DNA of 64,000 nt from Eubacterium sp. Lineage in GTDB: Bacteria > Bacillota > Clostridia > Oscillospirales > Acutalibacteraceae. This document shows, piece after piece, positions 35,832-44,255 of this stretch. The stretch is taken from assembly GCA_017450645.1 (NCBI GenBank), contig JAFSTE010000021.1:124001-188000 (forward strand), in the 5' to 3' direction. Each line of letters starts with the position of its first letter. Position 1 is the first letter of the stretch. The translations under genes and the position numbers were made by a program. The notes beneath the pieces are model-generated. The model had not been told where the DNA came from. It saw only the letters and a list, made by a program, of their open reading frames with translations, and searched no databases.

Positions 35832-35860
35832 ATAATAGCACTATTCAGATTAAATTGCAA
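35832..35860 (-). promoter_or_regulatory. sigma-A promoter, probably the original tRNA-Leu promoter
   Basis: Minus strand TTGCAA (35855-35860), 17 bases, TATTAT (35832-35837), 21 bases upstream of the relic at 35811. It now reads into the relic, the hairpin-rich segment and possibly the lipoprotein and intact tRNA some 800 bases away. Confidence 0.65.
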
Positions 35861-35863
35861 GGG

Positions 35864-36583
35864 TTATTTGGTTTTATTTTTATTATCCTTAGCGGCTGCG
35901 ATAACGGCGGTATAAACAGCTTTTGCGTCATACGCGCGAAGGGTCGTCGCACACTCGTTTAGTGTGCTACCCGTAGTCTTTACATCGTCTATAAGCAGTA
36001 TCGTCTTATCCTTAACATCCTTATCTAACGCAAGGTCAAAGGCAGCGCGAAGATTACCCTTGCGCTCGTTTTGATTAATACTGGGCTGTGATTTTGTATT
36101 ACGAACCTTAATAAGGAGGTCGTCAAGCGGGATGTCAAGCTCTTTTGAAATCTCCTGTGCTAAGAGCTTCGCCTGGTTATATCCCCTCTCTTTAAGCCTT
36201 GATTTATGAAGCGGTACATAGGTAATACAGTCAAAATGAATATCAGCGTAGCGCTCTTTAATACATTTTGACATTTCGTGTGCAAACGCAGTCTTAAGCT
36301 CAGTGAAACCGCTGTTCTTAAAGCGCACAATACCCGTCGCGATACTCCCGTTGAAGTAATACGCGGCGCATAATTCTTTATAGTCGTAAATCTTACCCTT
36401 ACACTCACAATTATCAGGAGAATGAGCGCATTTTTTACACACTTTTCCCGACGGTCGCTTAGCGTTTTTACAGTCGTCGCAGATGTACTTATCAATTTCG
36501 GTTACGCTGCCGCAAAGCGCGCATCTGCGCGGAAAAAGCACGCACATCAGCGTATCTATAAAATTTTTAGCTCTCTTTTTCAT
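35864..36583 (-). CDS. comF: ComF family amidophosphoribosyltransferase-like protein
   Basis: 239 residues, the full ComF length. The N-terminal zinc-finger Cys sets are CALCGSVTEIDKYICDDC and CKKCAHSPDNCECKG (residues ~18-62). The C-terminal phosphoribosyltransferase signature is ILLIDDVKTTGSTLNECA near residues 197-214, after YNQAKLLAQEIS. ComF acts with ComFA in bringing single-stranded DNA into the cytoplasm during competence. Its first four bases overlap the comEA stop (ATGA), and it is the last gene of the ftsK-ygiQ-comEA-comF transcript. Confidence 0.92.
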   Translation of the reverse strand: MKKRAKNFIDTLMCVLFPRRCALCGSVTEIDKYICDDCKNAKRPSGKVCKKCAHSPDNCECKGKIYDYKELCAAYYFNGSIATGIVRFKNSGFTELKTAFAHEMSKCIKERYADIHFDCITYVPLHKSRLKERGYNQAKLLAQEISKELDIPLDDLLIKVRNTKSQPSINQNERKGNLRAAFDLALDKDVKDKTILLIDDVKTTGSTLNECATTLRAYDAKAVYTAVIAAAKDNKNKTK

Positions 36584-36954
36584 ACGGTTAGATATGGTGC
36601 AACGCGCTGATAAATGCCGTCGCCTATGCCTTGAATATTCTTTATTTCCTCAACACTGTCAAACTTTTTATAATCCTCGCGGTACGACACAATAGAAGCG
36701 GCAATACTCTCGCCTATTCCGTCGATAGTCATAAGCTCCTCGACAGAGGCGGTGTTAAGATTAAGCGGATATTCAACAGAAATCTCCTCGGTAGTGCTAC
36801 TCGTTTCGGTAGCTGTATCGGCGGCTTCTGAGCTCTTGGCGTTATCGTAAACCATAGGCGCTTTAACAGCGAATATACAAACAATAACGCCGATTAGAAT
36901 TATTCCTAAAGCAGCTATATACCTTGAGAAGTCCTTAGTGTCGCGCTGCTTCAT
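36580..36954 (-). CDS. comEA: ComEA-type helix-hairpin-helix DNA-binding protein
   Basis: 124 residues. One N-terminal membrane helix (IAALGIILIGVIVCIFAV, residues ~13-30) is followed by a Ser/Thr/Glu-rich linker. The C-terminal tandem HhH domain starts LNLNTASVEELMTIDGIGES and continues VEEIKNIQGIGDGIY, the classical ComEA fold. The SLBB domain of Bacillus ComEA is missing, so this is a short form. It should hold incoming DNA outside the membrane. The ATG overlaps the ygiQ stop (ATGA) and its stop overlaps comF. Confidence 0.92.
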   Translation of the reverse strand: MKQRDTKDFSRYIAALGIILIGVIVCIFAVKAPMVYDNAKSSEAADTATETSSTTEEISVEYPLNLNTASVEELMTIDGIGESIAASIVSYREDYKKFDSVEEIKNIQGIGDGIYQRVAPYLTV

Positions 36955-38792
36955 CGTTTTCTCCTTTTGCCGTTTTGTCTGCGGTAATTATTAGGATTTG
37001 AGTTTTGCGCCTGAACGAGGCATTTATCGCCGTTTCCGATTAGGTCAAATCTTTTTGCGCGCTTAAGCGCCTCTATAACAAGCGCCTTATTTTTAGGATT
37101 AAAATACTGCAACAAAGCCCTTTGAAGCGCCTTATCGTGCGGATTAGTCGCACAATAGACGTCCTCCATCGTGTAGGGGTCAAGACCTGTATAATACATC
37201 GCGGTTGAAATTGTACCGGGAGTCGGGTAAAAATCCTGCACCTGCTCGGGGCGGATACGGTTTTTCTTTAAAAACAGCGCAAGCTCGATAGCGTCGTCGA
37301 GCGTTGAGCCGGGGTGACTCGACATAAGATAAGGCACAAGGTACTGCTCTTTATTAACCTCGTTAGTATACTGAAAATACCGTCTTGAAAAGTTAATATA
37401 CGCTTCGATATGGGGCTTACCCATTTTGTCAAGAACTGCCGCGGAACAATGCTCGGGCGCGACCTTAAGCTGACCGCTTACATGATATTTTACAAGCTCG
37501 CGGAAGAATTCGTCATCCCTGTCCTCGAGCAGATAGTCGTAGCGTATACCCGAACGAATAAACACCTTTTTAACCTTAGGCAAATTGCGTACTTCCCTAA
37601 GTATTTCAAGGTATTCGCTGTGGTCAACGGCGAGGTTTTTGCAGGGCTTCGGCGCAAGGCACTTTTTGCCGACGCAAAGTCCGTGTTCCTTTTGATAATC
37701 GCAGGACGGACGGCGGAAATTAGCCGTAGGTCCGCCAACATCGTGGATATAACCCTTAAAGTTCGGTAGGGTTGTAAGCATCTTAGCTTCGTTAATAATG
37801 CTCTCCTTGCTTCGCGTGGTGACATAGCGCCCCTGGTGAAAAGCAATAGAGCAAAAATTACACGCGCCGAAACAGCCGCGGTTATGAGTTATGGAAAACT
37901 CGACCTCCTGAATACCCGGAACACCGCCGAGCTTTTCGTAAGAGGGATGATAGGTCCTCATATACGGCAAAGAGTACACCCAGTCAAGCTCCTCGGTAGT
38001 GAGGGGCGGCATAGGTACATTCTGTACAACCATCTTTTTGCCGTGGCGCTGCTTCAGGGCTTTGCCGCGGATATGGTCCTGCTCGTCCTGCTGAATTCGA
38101 GCAGCTTTAGCGTACTCTTTTTTTGAGTTACTGACATTTTCAAACGACGGGCACTCCCTGCCCTCGTAAGGTGTATTAACAACATCAACGGCGTAGACAG
38201 TGCCCTTGATGTCGTGCATTGTGTTCACATCTTCGCCGGAATTTAAGCGCTCGGCAATCTGAATAATCTGGTTCTCGCCCATACCGTAAATCAGCAGGTC
38301 GGCTTTGGAGTCAAGAAGAATACTCGGCTTAACATCGTCGTCCCAGTAGTCGTAATGTGCAAAGCGCCTTAGCGAAGCCTCAAGCCCGCCGAGCACAATC
38401 GGCACATCGGGATAAAGTTCTTTAACAATATTAGAGTAGACGATAACCGCTCTGTCGGGGCGTTTACCGGATACGCCGCCTGCTGTATAGGCGTCGTTAG
38501 AACGCTTCTTTTTAGCGGCGGTGTAATGCGCAACCATACTATCTATGTTGCCGCTCGTTATCAAAAAGCCGAGACGCGGCTTACCGAAACGAACAAAATC
38601 AGCCGTGCTATGCCAGTCGGGCTGGCTTAGTACGGCTACTTTAAAGCCCTTTGCTTCAAGGACTCTTGTTATAATGGCAGCGCCAAAGGACGGGTGGTCA
38701 ACATACGCATCACCTGTTATGTAGACAAAGTCAACCTCGTCCCATCCGCGCTCCTTTAAATCATTTTTTGAAATGGGTAAAAAGTTATTCAT
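36951..38792 (-). CDS. ygiQ: YgiQ family radical SAM protein
   Basis: 613 residues from ATG at 38792; a TTG at 38804 is the alternative. The N-terminal third has the YgiQ motif TGDAYVDHPSFGAAII and a B12-binding-like fold, then the radical SAM cluster motif RGCFGACNFCSIAFHQGR (CxxxCxxC). APEHCSAAVLDKMGKP and VQDFYPTPGT complete the family pattern, and the C-terminus is Arg/Lys-rich (NYRRQNGKRRKR). Function is unproven in any organism. The start overlaps the ftsK end by eight bases. Confidence 0.93.
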   Translation of the reverse strand: MNNFLPISKNDLKERGWDEVDFVYITGDAYVDHPSFGAAIITRVLEAKGFKVAVLSQPDWHSTADFVRFGKPRLGFLITSGNIDSMVAHYTAAKKKRSNDAYTAGGVSGKRPDRAVIVYSNIVKELYPDVPIVLGGLEASLRRFAHYDYWDDDVKPSILLDSKADLLIYGMGENQIIQIAERLNSGEDVNTMHDIKGTVYAVDVVNTPYEGRECPSFENVSNSKKEYAKAARIQQDEQDHIRGKALKQRHGKKMVVQNVPMPPLTTEELDWVYSLPYMRTYHPSYEKLGGVPGIQEVEFSITHNRGCFGACNFCSIAFHQGRYVTTRSKESIINEAKMLTTLPNFKGYIHDVGGPTANFRRPSCDYQKEHGLCVGKKCLAPKPCKNLAVDHSEYLEILREVRNLPKVKKVFIRSGIRYDYLLEDRDDEFFRELVKYHVSGQLKVAPEHCSAAVLDKMGKPHIEAYINFSRRYFQYTNEVNKEQYLVPYLMSSHPGSTLDDAIELALFLKKNRIRPEQVQDFYPTPGTISTAMYYTGLDPYTMEDVYCATNPHDKALQRALLQYFNPKNKALVIEALKRAKRFDLIGNGDKCLVQAQNSNPNNYRRQNGKRRKR

Positions 38793-41331
38793 CAAAGCTT
38801 TCAAAATCGTCCGAGTCTTCTTCGGCTTCGCCGTCGAAGCTCATTTGTACGGTGTTTTCGGCTGTGAACTCGGTATCGCCTGCGCTGCCCTGCGCCTGCA
38901 TCTGAATCCACTGCTGCTTATTAATCCTGATTTCACGCGGCTTTGCGCCCTCCTGAGGACCGATAATACCCTTGTCCTCAAGCTGATCCATAATCTTTGA
39001 GCCCCTTGAATAACCTACAGACAGCTTCCTCTGCAGGAAGGAGGTTGAAGCTCTGCCCGAGTCGAGCACGACATCAACCGCTTTTTCAAACAGCGGGTCA
39101 AGCGCTTCGCCGCCGTCGCCGTCGTCGGTAAAGGGTGACGAACCTTTTTCCTGAACGGCTCTGTTTTCAATCTCTTTTTGGATTTCCTCGGAATACTCGC
39201 TCTCGCCCTGATTTTTAATAAATTCACAAAGCTCCTCTACCTCTTCGTCGCTGATAAAGCAGCCCTGAACACGAAGCGGTTTGCTTGCGCCGATTGGTGA
39301 ATAAAGCATATCGCCGCGGCCGAGAAGCTTCTCAGCGCCGCCGGTGTCAAGAATAGTTCTTGAGTCAATCTGTGACGATACAGTAAGAGCAATACGCGAG
39401 GAGATATTAGCCTTAATAAGACCAGTAATAACATCTACAGACGGTCTTTGAGTAGCGATAACAAGGTGCATACCTGCAGCACGCGCCATCTGCGCAAGAC
39501 GGCAGATAGAGTCCTCGACCTCTTTAGGTGCTGCCATCATAAGGTCGGCAAGCTCGTCTATACAAATAACGATTTTAGGCATCGGGTTCATATCGGGATG
39601 CTTTTTAACATACTTGTTATATCCCTCGATATCACGAACGCCTGTATCCGAAAACTTCTGGTACCTTTCGAGCATCTGCGAAACCGCCCAGCCGAGCGCA
39701 CCCGACGCTTTGCGCGGGTCGGTAACAACGGGTACAAGAAGGTGCGGAATATTCTCATACTTAGAAAACTCAACCTTTTTGGGGTCAATCATAAGGAATT
39801 TAACCTGCTCGGGATTAGCCCTGTAAAGGATTGAAACGATAATCGAGTTCATACAAACCGACTTACCCGAACCGGTAGTACCCGCAATAAGAAGGTGAGG
39901 CATTTTAGCAATATCGCAAAAGACTGTATTACCGGCAATATCTTTGCCGATACCTGCGGAAAGAATAGACTTCTGCTTATCAAACTCGTCCGTATCAATA
40001 AGCTCGCGCATAGATACGGTATTAGTAACGGAGTTCGGTATCTCGATACCAACGGCAGCCTTGCCGGGGATGGGAGCCTCTATTCTTACATTAGTTGCCG
40101 CAAGGTTAAGCGCGATATCGTCGGAAAGATTAGTAATCTTAGAAATACGCACGCCTGCGGCGGGCTTAAGCTCGTAGCGTGTAACGGTAGGACCTCTCGA
40201 AATATCGGTAATCTCCGCCGCTACGCCGAAGGAGCGCAGTGTTTCTACAAGGAGCTGAGCATTGCTCTTAAGCTCGTTGCTGACATCGCGAGTAGATTTT
40301 TTCTTAGCTGTTTTAAGTATGCTGACGGGCGGAAGCTTGTACTCCTTAACGGTGGAGTTAAGCTCCTCGTCGGTTACGGTAAACTCAGGAACTTCTGCGG
40401 CTTTCTGAACAGCTTCAGCCTTATCCTCTTTTTTCTTATCGGTACTTGCGTCCTCAACGATTTCGTCAAGGCTCTTAGGATTAGCGCGAAGCTGCTGATT
40501 ACGCCTTGTGGTTTCGTTAATCTCTTTAATAATGCTGTCGGTGACATCGTCGCTGACAGTGTTGTCGTCCTGAGTCTTAGGCTTTCTGCGTGTCTTTTTA
40601 TCCTGGTTATCAATCACGCCGCCTGTGTAGCCGTCGCGTGCAGGCTCGTCATCAAGGAATATATCAATATTTCTGTTCTGCCTTTTTTCGCGGCGCTCCT
40701 CGATATACGGCGTCGCCCTTTCGACCACCTTTTTAACGGGCTTAGCGGTATTTTTAAAGAACTGATTAATCGTAACTCTCGAAAGCAGGAGGATATCCAC
40801 AAGCGCGCCGAGAAGCGTTACGATAATTGCGGGCGCTTTGCCGAGTGTTAAAAGAAGCCAGCCGATAAGCGCGCCGAAAAAGCCGCCGTTAAATGAATAA
40901 GGTGCGTTAGTGTACGCCGACTTAATTGTTTCGCCAAAAGGCGAGCCGGTTTGATTCTGAACAATATGTATAAAGCTCGACATCAACAGCACGAGTATAA
41001 CTATTGACACGACCTCATAGGTCATATTTTTATTAGGCTTTTTAACCGTAAACAGTATTGAGTACAAAAGGCACAAAAGCGGAAATACTACCGCAGCAAA
41101 CCAGCCGAAAAGACCGATATACACATTATGAAGCACGCGCCACACGCCGTCGCCGCTGACAACAGCGATAAAGAAAAACAGCGCGGACACAGCAAAGATA
41201 ACGATACTTACAATCCTTAAAGTATCTTCTCTTTTTTCCTCGATATTCTCAGCAGGAGCCTTAGAAGCAGGCTTAGTCTGCTTTTTTGCACCGCTTTTTT
41301 GAGGTGCTTTTTTCTTAGAATTATTAGCCAT
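38785..41331 (-). CDS. FtsK/SpoIIIE DNA translocase
   Basis: 848 residues. Four N-terminal membrane helices (about residues 35-180) anchor it. A low-complexity, charged linker with many Lys, Asp and Thr follows (to ~330). The motor carries TRYELKPAAGVRISKI, Walker A LIAGTTGSGKSVCMNSI near residues 483-499 and Walker B IVICIDELADLM. The C-terminal gamma winged helix (LQRKLSVGYSRGSKIMDQLEDKG) reads polar chromosomal sequences. It pumps chromosome arms into the forespore or through the closing septum. Context with TepA and a YlzJ-like ORF matches the spoIIIE locus of other Firmicutes. Confidence 0.95.
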   Translation of the reverse strand: MANNSKKKAPQKSGAKKQTKPASKAPAENIEEKREDTLRIVSIVIFAVSALFFFIAVVSGDGVWRVLHNVYIGLFGWFAAVVFPLLCLLYSILFTVKKPNKNMTYEVVSIVILVLLMSSFIHIVQNQTGSPFGETIKSAYTNAPYSFNGGFFGALIGWLLLTLGKAPAIIVTLLGALVDILLLSRVTINQFFKNTAKPVKKVVERATPYIEERREKRQNRNIDIFLDDEPARDGYTGGVIDNQDKKTRRKPKTQDDNTVSDDVTDSIIKEINETTRRNQQLRANPKSLDEIVEDASTDKKKEDKAEAVQKAAEVPEFTVTDEELNSTVKEYKLPPVSILKTAKKKSTRDVSNELKSNAQLLVETLRSFGVAAEITDISRGPTVTRYELKPAAGVRISKITNLSDDIALNLAATNVRIEAPIPGKAAVGIEIPNSVTNTVSMRELIDTDEFDKQKSILSAGIGKDIAGNTVFCDIAKMPHLLIAGTTGSGKSVCMNSIIVSILYRANPEQVKFLMIDPKKVEFSKYENIPHLLVPVVTDPRKASGALGWAVSQMLERYQKFSDTGVRDIEGYNKYVKKHPDMNPMPKIVICIDELADLMMAAPKEVEDSICRLAQMARAAGMHLVIATQRPSVDVITGLIKANISSRIALTVSSQIDSRTILDTGGAEKLLGRGDMLYSPIGASKPLRVQGCFISDEEVEELCEFIKNQGESEYSEEIQKEIENRAVQEKGSSPFTDDGDGGEALDPLFEKAVDVVLDSGRASTSFLQRKLSVGYSRGSKIMDQLEDKGIIGPQEGAKPREIRINKQQWIQMQAQGSAGDTEFTAENTVQMSFDGEAEEDSDDFESFDE

Positions 41332-41354
41332 TATAAACTACCTTTTCTATGTAA

Positions 41355-42212
41355 TCAGTTAAGTGCAAGCTGAAAAATGCCGATAATCGCAAACAAGAAG
41401 CCAACACCTGCATCATATATACCTAAGTACTTATAGTAGCCGTCCTTAACAAGCCACTTAAATACCTTAACACAAACGAACGAAATAACTACTCCGATAA
41501 TCGCAGCAAGTATTCCCGCAACAACGCCGACCTTTTCGCCGATACAGGTTTCGACAATACCTAAGACGAGAAATACGGGAGCGCTTACAACAAAGGCGTA
41601 TCTGAACGCAGTCCTCTTTTCAACGCCGAAAATAATGAGCATCGCAAATATTCCGCCGACAAGCGAAAAGCCGCCGACCGGCAGGAAAAACAGAGTAGCA
41701 AAGCCAACAAACAGCGCAGTAAAAAGCGAGATATCGCCGTTATTTCTCGTGCCGTTAATCTGTTTAGCGGACGAGAGCACCATAATAGCGGTAACGCAAA
41801 GCATTATACCCTCGTCAAGAAGGGTTGCGTTATATGTTGTCCTATGTAAAACGGTGAACAAGAAGCCCGCGTCGCCGAACGGTATGAGCCACAAAAGAAG
41901 TACTGCAAAGGAAATAAGCGTAAAGTACATAAAGCGCCTTACCGGCTTCTTTTCGCTGCCCTTGATATTCCTTTTGGCGATATCGGAGAAGGACATAAAG
42001 AACTCGCGACCGAGCTTCATAAACACGCCGTTATACGCTACGATAATACCCACCGCTATTGCGATATGGATTATACCCGTAAGCGCGGAAACCGAGCCGT
42101 CCGCTTTATGCGCGAACTCGTGAAAAGCGGCAGAATGCGCGCTCTCACTTAGCGGAAGTATTGCGAAAATCGCCTGTAAAATAGCTTGAATAATCGAAAT
42201 TAAGATTGACAT
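41355..42212 (-). CDS. UppP/BacA-like membrane protein lacking catalytic residues
   Basis: 285 residues, mostly hydrophobic, about eight membrane segments. The N-terminal [21 protein letters not shown] aligns with the BacA region around E17-x3-E21 and PVSSTGH; there the two catalytic Glu become Gln and Ala, while Ser and His remain. The second motif PGxSRSG is replaced by PVGGFSLVGG, so the essential Arg is lost. A normal undecaprenyl-diphosphatase activity is therefore unlikely. The ATG has GGAG seven bases upstream. It sits between the tepA/ylzJ-like pair and ftsK. Confidence 0.7.
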   Translation of the reverse strand: MSILISIIQAILQAIFAILPLSESAHSAAFHEFAHKADGSVSALTGIIHIAIAVGIIVAYNGVFMKLGREFFMSFSDIAKRNIKGSEKKPVRRFMYFTLISFAVLLLWLIPFGDAGFLFTVLHRTTYNATLLDEGIMLCVTAIMVLSSAKQINGTRNNGDISLFTALFVGFATLFFLPVGGFSLVGGIFAMLIIFGVEKRTAFRYAFVVSAPVFLVLGIVETCIGEKVGVVAGILAAIIGVVISFVCVKVFKWLVKDGYYKYLGIYDAGVGFLFAIIGIFQLALN

Positions 42213-42363
42213 TATTAACTCCTCTGAACATTTCTTCGTTATCTAAAAACCAGCCCATACGAATAAAATCAAAAGGGTTGGTAGAGCGCTCTGCATTATT
42301 CTTCACAGCAGAGTCGCCGCTATAAAATACATCGTTTAAATTAATTATCGTGAACAGCATCAT
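42145..42363 (-). CDS. YlzJ-like small protein, overlapping the UppP-like gene
   Basis: 72 residues from ATG at 42363, with GGTGGTGAAA just upstream. It begins [13 protein letters not shown], close to the YlzJ family opening (MxLYTxxPLExVF). It follows tepA, as ylzJ does in Bacillus and many Clostridia, with ftsK/spoIIIE after it. It overlaps tepA by 23 bases and the UppP-like gene by 68 bases. That long overlap is unusual, and the C-terminal half has no family signature, so it may be shortened or decaying. It is easily missed by gene callers. Confidence 0.45.
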   Translation of the reverse strand: MMLFTIINLNDVFYSGDSAVKNNAERSTNPFDFIRMGWFLDNEEMFRGVNNVNLNFDYSSYFTGDFRNTSAK

Positions 42364-43045
42364 TTTCACCACCGATTTGATTTTCGATAAAATCGAGCGC
42401 GTCCGAAAGACCGCCAAGCTCGTCAATTAGTCCGCATTTAACGGCACCCTCGCCGTCAAGCACAGTACCGACATCCATAATAAGCTCGCCCGTTTTCATC
42501 ATAAGCTGTCTGAAGCGCTTAGCCGAAATTGAAGAATTACTCTCAACGAACTTAACTATCCTGTCCTGCATTTTTTCAAAATACGAAAGGGTTTGCGGGA
42601 CGCCTAAAACGGTGCCGTTCATACGAACGGGGTGAACCGTCATAGTAGCGCTCGGAACAATAAAGCTCTTTTTACAGCTTACGGCAAGCGGAACGCCGAT
42701 AGAATGACCGCCGCCGAGAACGAGCGACGCGGTAGGCGTTTTCATAGTAGACAAAAGCTCTGCGATAGCAAGCCCTGCCTCTACATCGCCGCCGACGGTG
42801 TTAAGGATTATCAGCAGACCATCTATTTCCCTGCTCTCCTCTATAGCGACAAGCTGCGGAATAACATGCTCATACTTTGTGGTTTTATTCTGGCTCGGGA
42901 GGATGTAATGCCCCTCTATCTGACCGATAATAGTAAGGCAGTGTATAAAGTGACCGCTTTTTTCGACAGTTATTGAGCCCGTTTCAAAAGCGCTTTGCTG
43001 CTCTTCCTCCTGAGTCGTCTTTTCATTTTCGTTTTCGTCGGACAT
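42341..43045 (-). CDS. tepA: ClpP-like serine protease TepA
   Basis: 234 residues. A short acidic N-terminus precedes the ClpP fold: [40 protein letters not shown], the nucleophile region [15 protein letters not shown] with Ser near residue 116, and [11 protein letters not shown], which supplies the His. The C-terminus ([11 protein letters not shown]) is usual. TepA processes or stabilises exported proteins and affects sporulation in Bacillus. ATG at 43045 follows GAGGTG, and a promoter lies about 50 bases upstream. It is first in the tepA-ylzJ-uppP-like-ftsK run. Confidence 0.9.
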   Translation of the reverse strand: MSDENENEKTTQEEEQQSAFETGSITVEKSGHFIHCLTIIGQIEGHYILPSQNKTTKYEHVIPQLVAIEESREIDGLLIILNTVGGDVEAGLAIAELLSTMKTPTASLVLGGGHSIGVPLAVSCKKSFIVPSATMTVHPVRMNGTVLGVPQTLSYFEKMQDRIVKFVESNSSISAKRFRQLMMKTGELIMDVGTVLDGEGAVKCGLIDELGGLSDALDFIENQIGGENDAVHDN

Positions 43046-43094
43046 AGTAACACCTCGATATTAGTATGTCCATTAAAAACACATTATCTTGTAT

Positions 43095-43123
43095 ATTTTA
43101 ACACTAAAAAGTAAAAAATTCAA
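43095..43123 (-). promoter_or_regulatory. sigma-A promoter of the tepA-ftsK-com operon
   Basis: Minus strand TTGAAT (43118-43123), 17 bases, TAAAAT (43095-43100), 50 bases upstream of the tepA ATG. The long leader shows no clear hairpin. Confidence 0.65.
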
Positions 43124-43158
43124 CATAATATTATATTTTTATTAAATAAAAATATCTC

Positions 43159-43187
43159 TTTTCATAACTTGGATTTTGTGTTATAAT
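43159..43187 (+). promoter_or_regulatory. promoter of the femX-like/racemase operon
   Basis: TATAAT at 43182-43187 with TTTTCA (43159-43164) 17 bases upstream. It is divergent from the tepA promoter and about 30 bases ahead of the ATG at 43218. Confidence 0.55.
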
Positions 43188-43217
43188 AATATGACTAATA
43201 TTTTTGGAGACAAGGCA

Positions 43218-44252
43218 ATGATTGAAAGAGTTACAAAAGATAATCTTGAAGAATATGAGGATTTTATAAAAAGACACCCAAAAGGACTGTTTCAGCACTC
43301 GTCAAAGTGGGCTAAGGTTAAGTCCGCGTGGAAGTGGGAAGCAGTAATGCTTAAAGAGGACGGCGAAATCAAGGGTGCTGCTGCTGTGCTTATCCGCTCT
43401 ATCCCCGTTATAGGCAACTCGCTTATGTACGCGTGCAGGGGCTTCGTTGCAGACGAGGACGATTTTGACACCTTTGACAAGCTCTTTGAAGCGCTGCTTA
43501 AAATCGGTAAGGAATACAAGGCGTACTGCCTTAAAATTGACCCCGAAATTGTTATCGAAAACAAGGCGTACAAGGACTATCTCGTTAAAAAAGGCTTTGT
43601 AGAGCTTAACCCCGGCTGTATGGACTTTGAAAATGTACAGCCGCGCTTTGTATACTGTTTTGACTATAACGGTCTCAGCGAGGACGAGCTTATGCTCACC
43701 TTCAAGAGCGATTACAGAAACCGTATCCGTAAGGCTCCTAAAAAGGGCGTTGAGGTTAAGATTTGCGGTAAGGAAGCGCTTGACGACTTTGTTGCAATTA
43801 TGGCGGAGACCGGCGAGCGCGACGGATTTTCAACAAGACCTAAATGGTATTTTGAAAAGATACTCGACTGTATGACCGACGACGCAAGGCTTTATATGGC
43901 GTACTACGAGGGTAAGCCGATTGCCGGCACGCTCGCTATAAAGTGGGGTCAGAATGTTATGAAGTACCAGTACGGCGCTTCGTCAAATGCACACAGAAAT
44001 GTATATCCTAACTACGCTCTGCAGTGGGCTATGATTAAATGGGGTATGGAGTGCGGCTGCGCCGTTTACGACTTCGGCGGAATCAGCGGCGACTGTCAGA
44101 ATCCCGACAATCCGCACTACGGACTCTGGCGCTTTAAGCACGGCTTCGGCGGATATATGAAGGAGTTTATAGGCGAGTTTGACTATGTTATAAATAAACC
44201 TATATATAAGCTGTACAATGTCGGTACAGAAGTGCTTAAGAAAGTAAGATAG
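43218..44252 (+). CDS. FemXAB-family peptidoglycan aminoacyltransferase
   Basis: 344 residues from ATG at 43218, with GGAG nine bases upstream. It has two GNAT-like halves; FKSDYRNRIRKAPKKGVEVK, MYQYGAS-like MKYQYGASSNAHRN and YDFGGISGD near the C-terminus mark the FemXAB family. These enzymes add amino acids from aminoacyl-tRNA to the Lys side chain of lipid II, building the cross-bridge. The coiled-coil arm of Staphylococcus FemA is missing. It precedes an alanine-racemase-like gene by three bases. Which residue it adds is unknown. Confidence 0.9.
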   Translation: MIERVTKDNLEEYEDFIKRHPKGLFQHSSKWAKVKSAWKWEAVMLKEDGEIKGAAAVLIRSIPVIGNSLMYACRGFVADEDDFDTFDKLFEALLKIGKEYKAYCLKIDPEIVIENKAYKDYLVKKGFVELNPGCMDFENVQPRFVYCFDYNGLSEDELMLTFKSDYRNRIRKAPKKGVEVKICGKEALDDFVAIMAETGERDGFSTRPKWYFEKILDCMTDDARLYMAYYEGKPIAGTLAIKWGQNVMKYQYGASSNAHRNVYPNYALQWAMIKWGMECGCAVYDFGGISGDCQNPDNPHYGLWRFKHGFGGYMKEFIGEFDYVINKPIYKLYNVGTEVLKKVR

Positions 44253-44255
44253 TTT

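Noticed and set aside
39895..40851. 318-codon plus-strand frame opposite ftsK
   Set aside because: It is antisense to the motor and linker of a clear FtsK; no start context and no recognisable motif.
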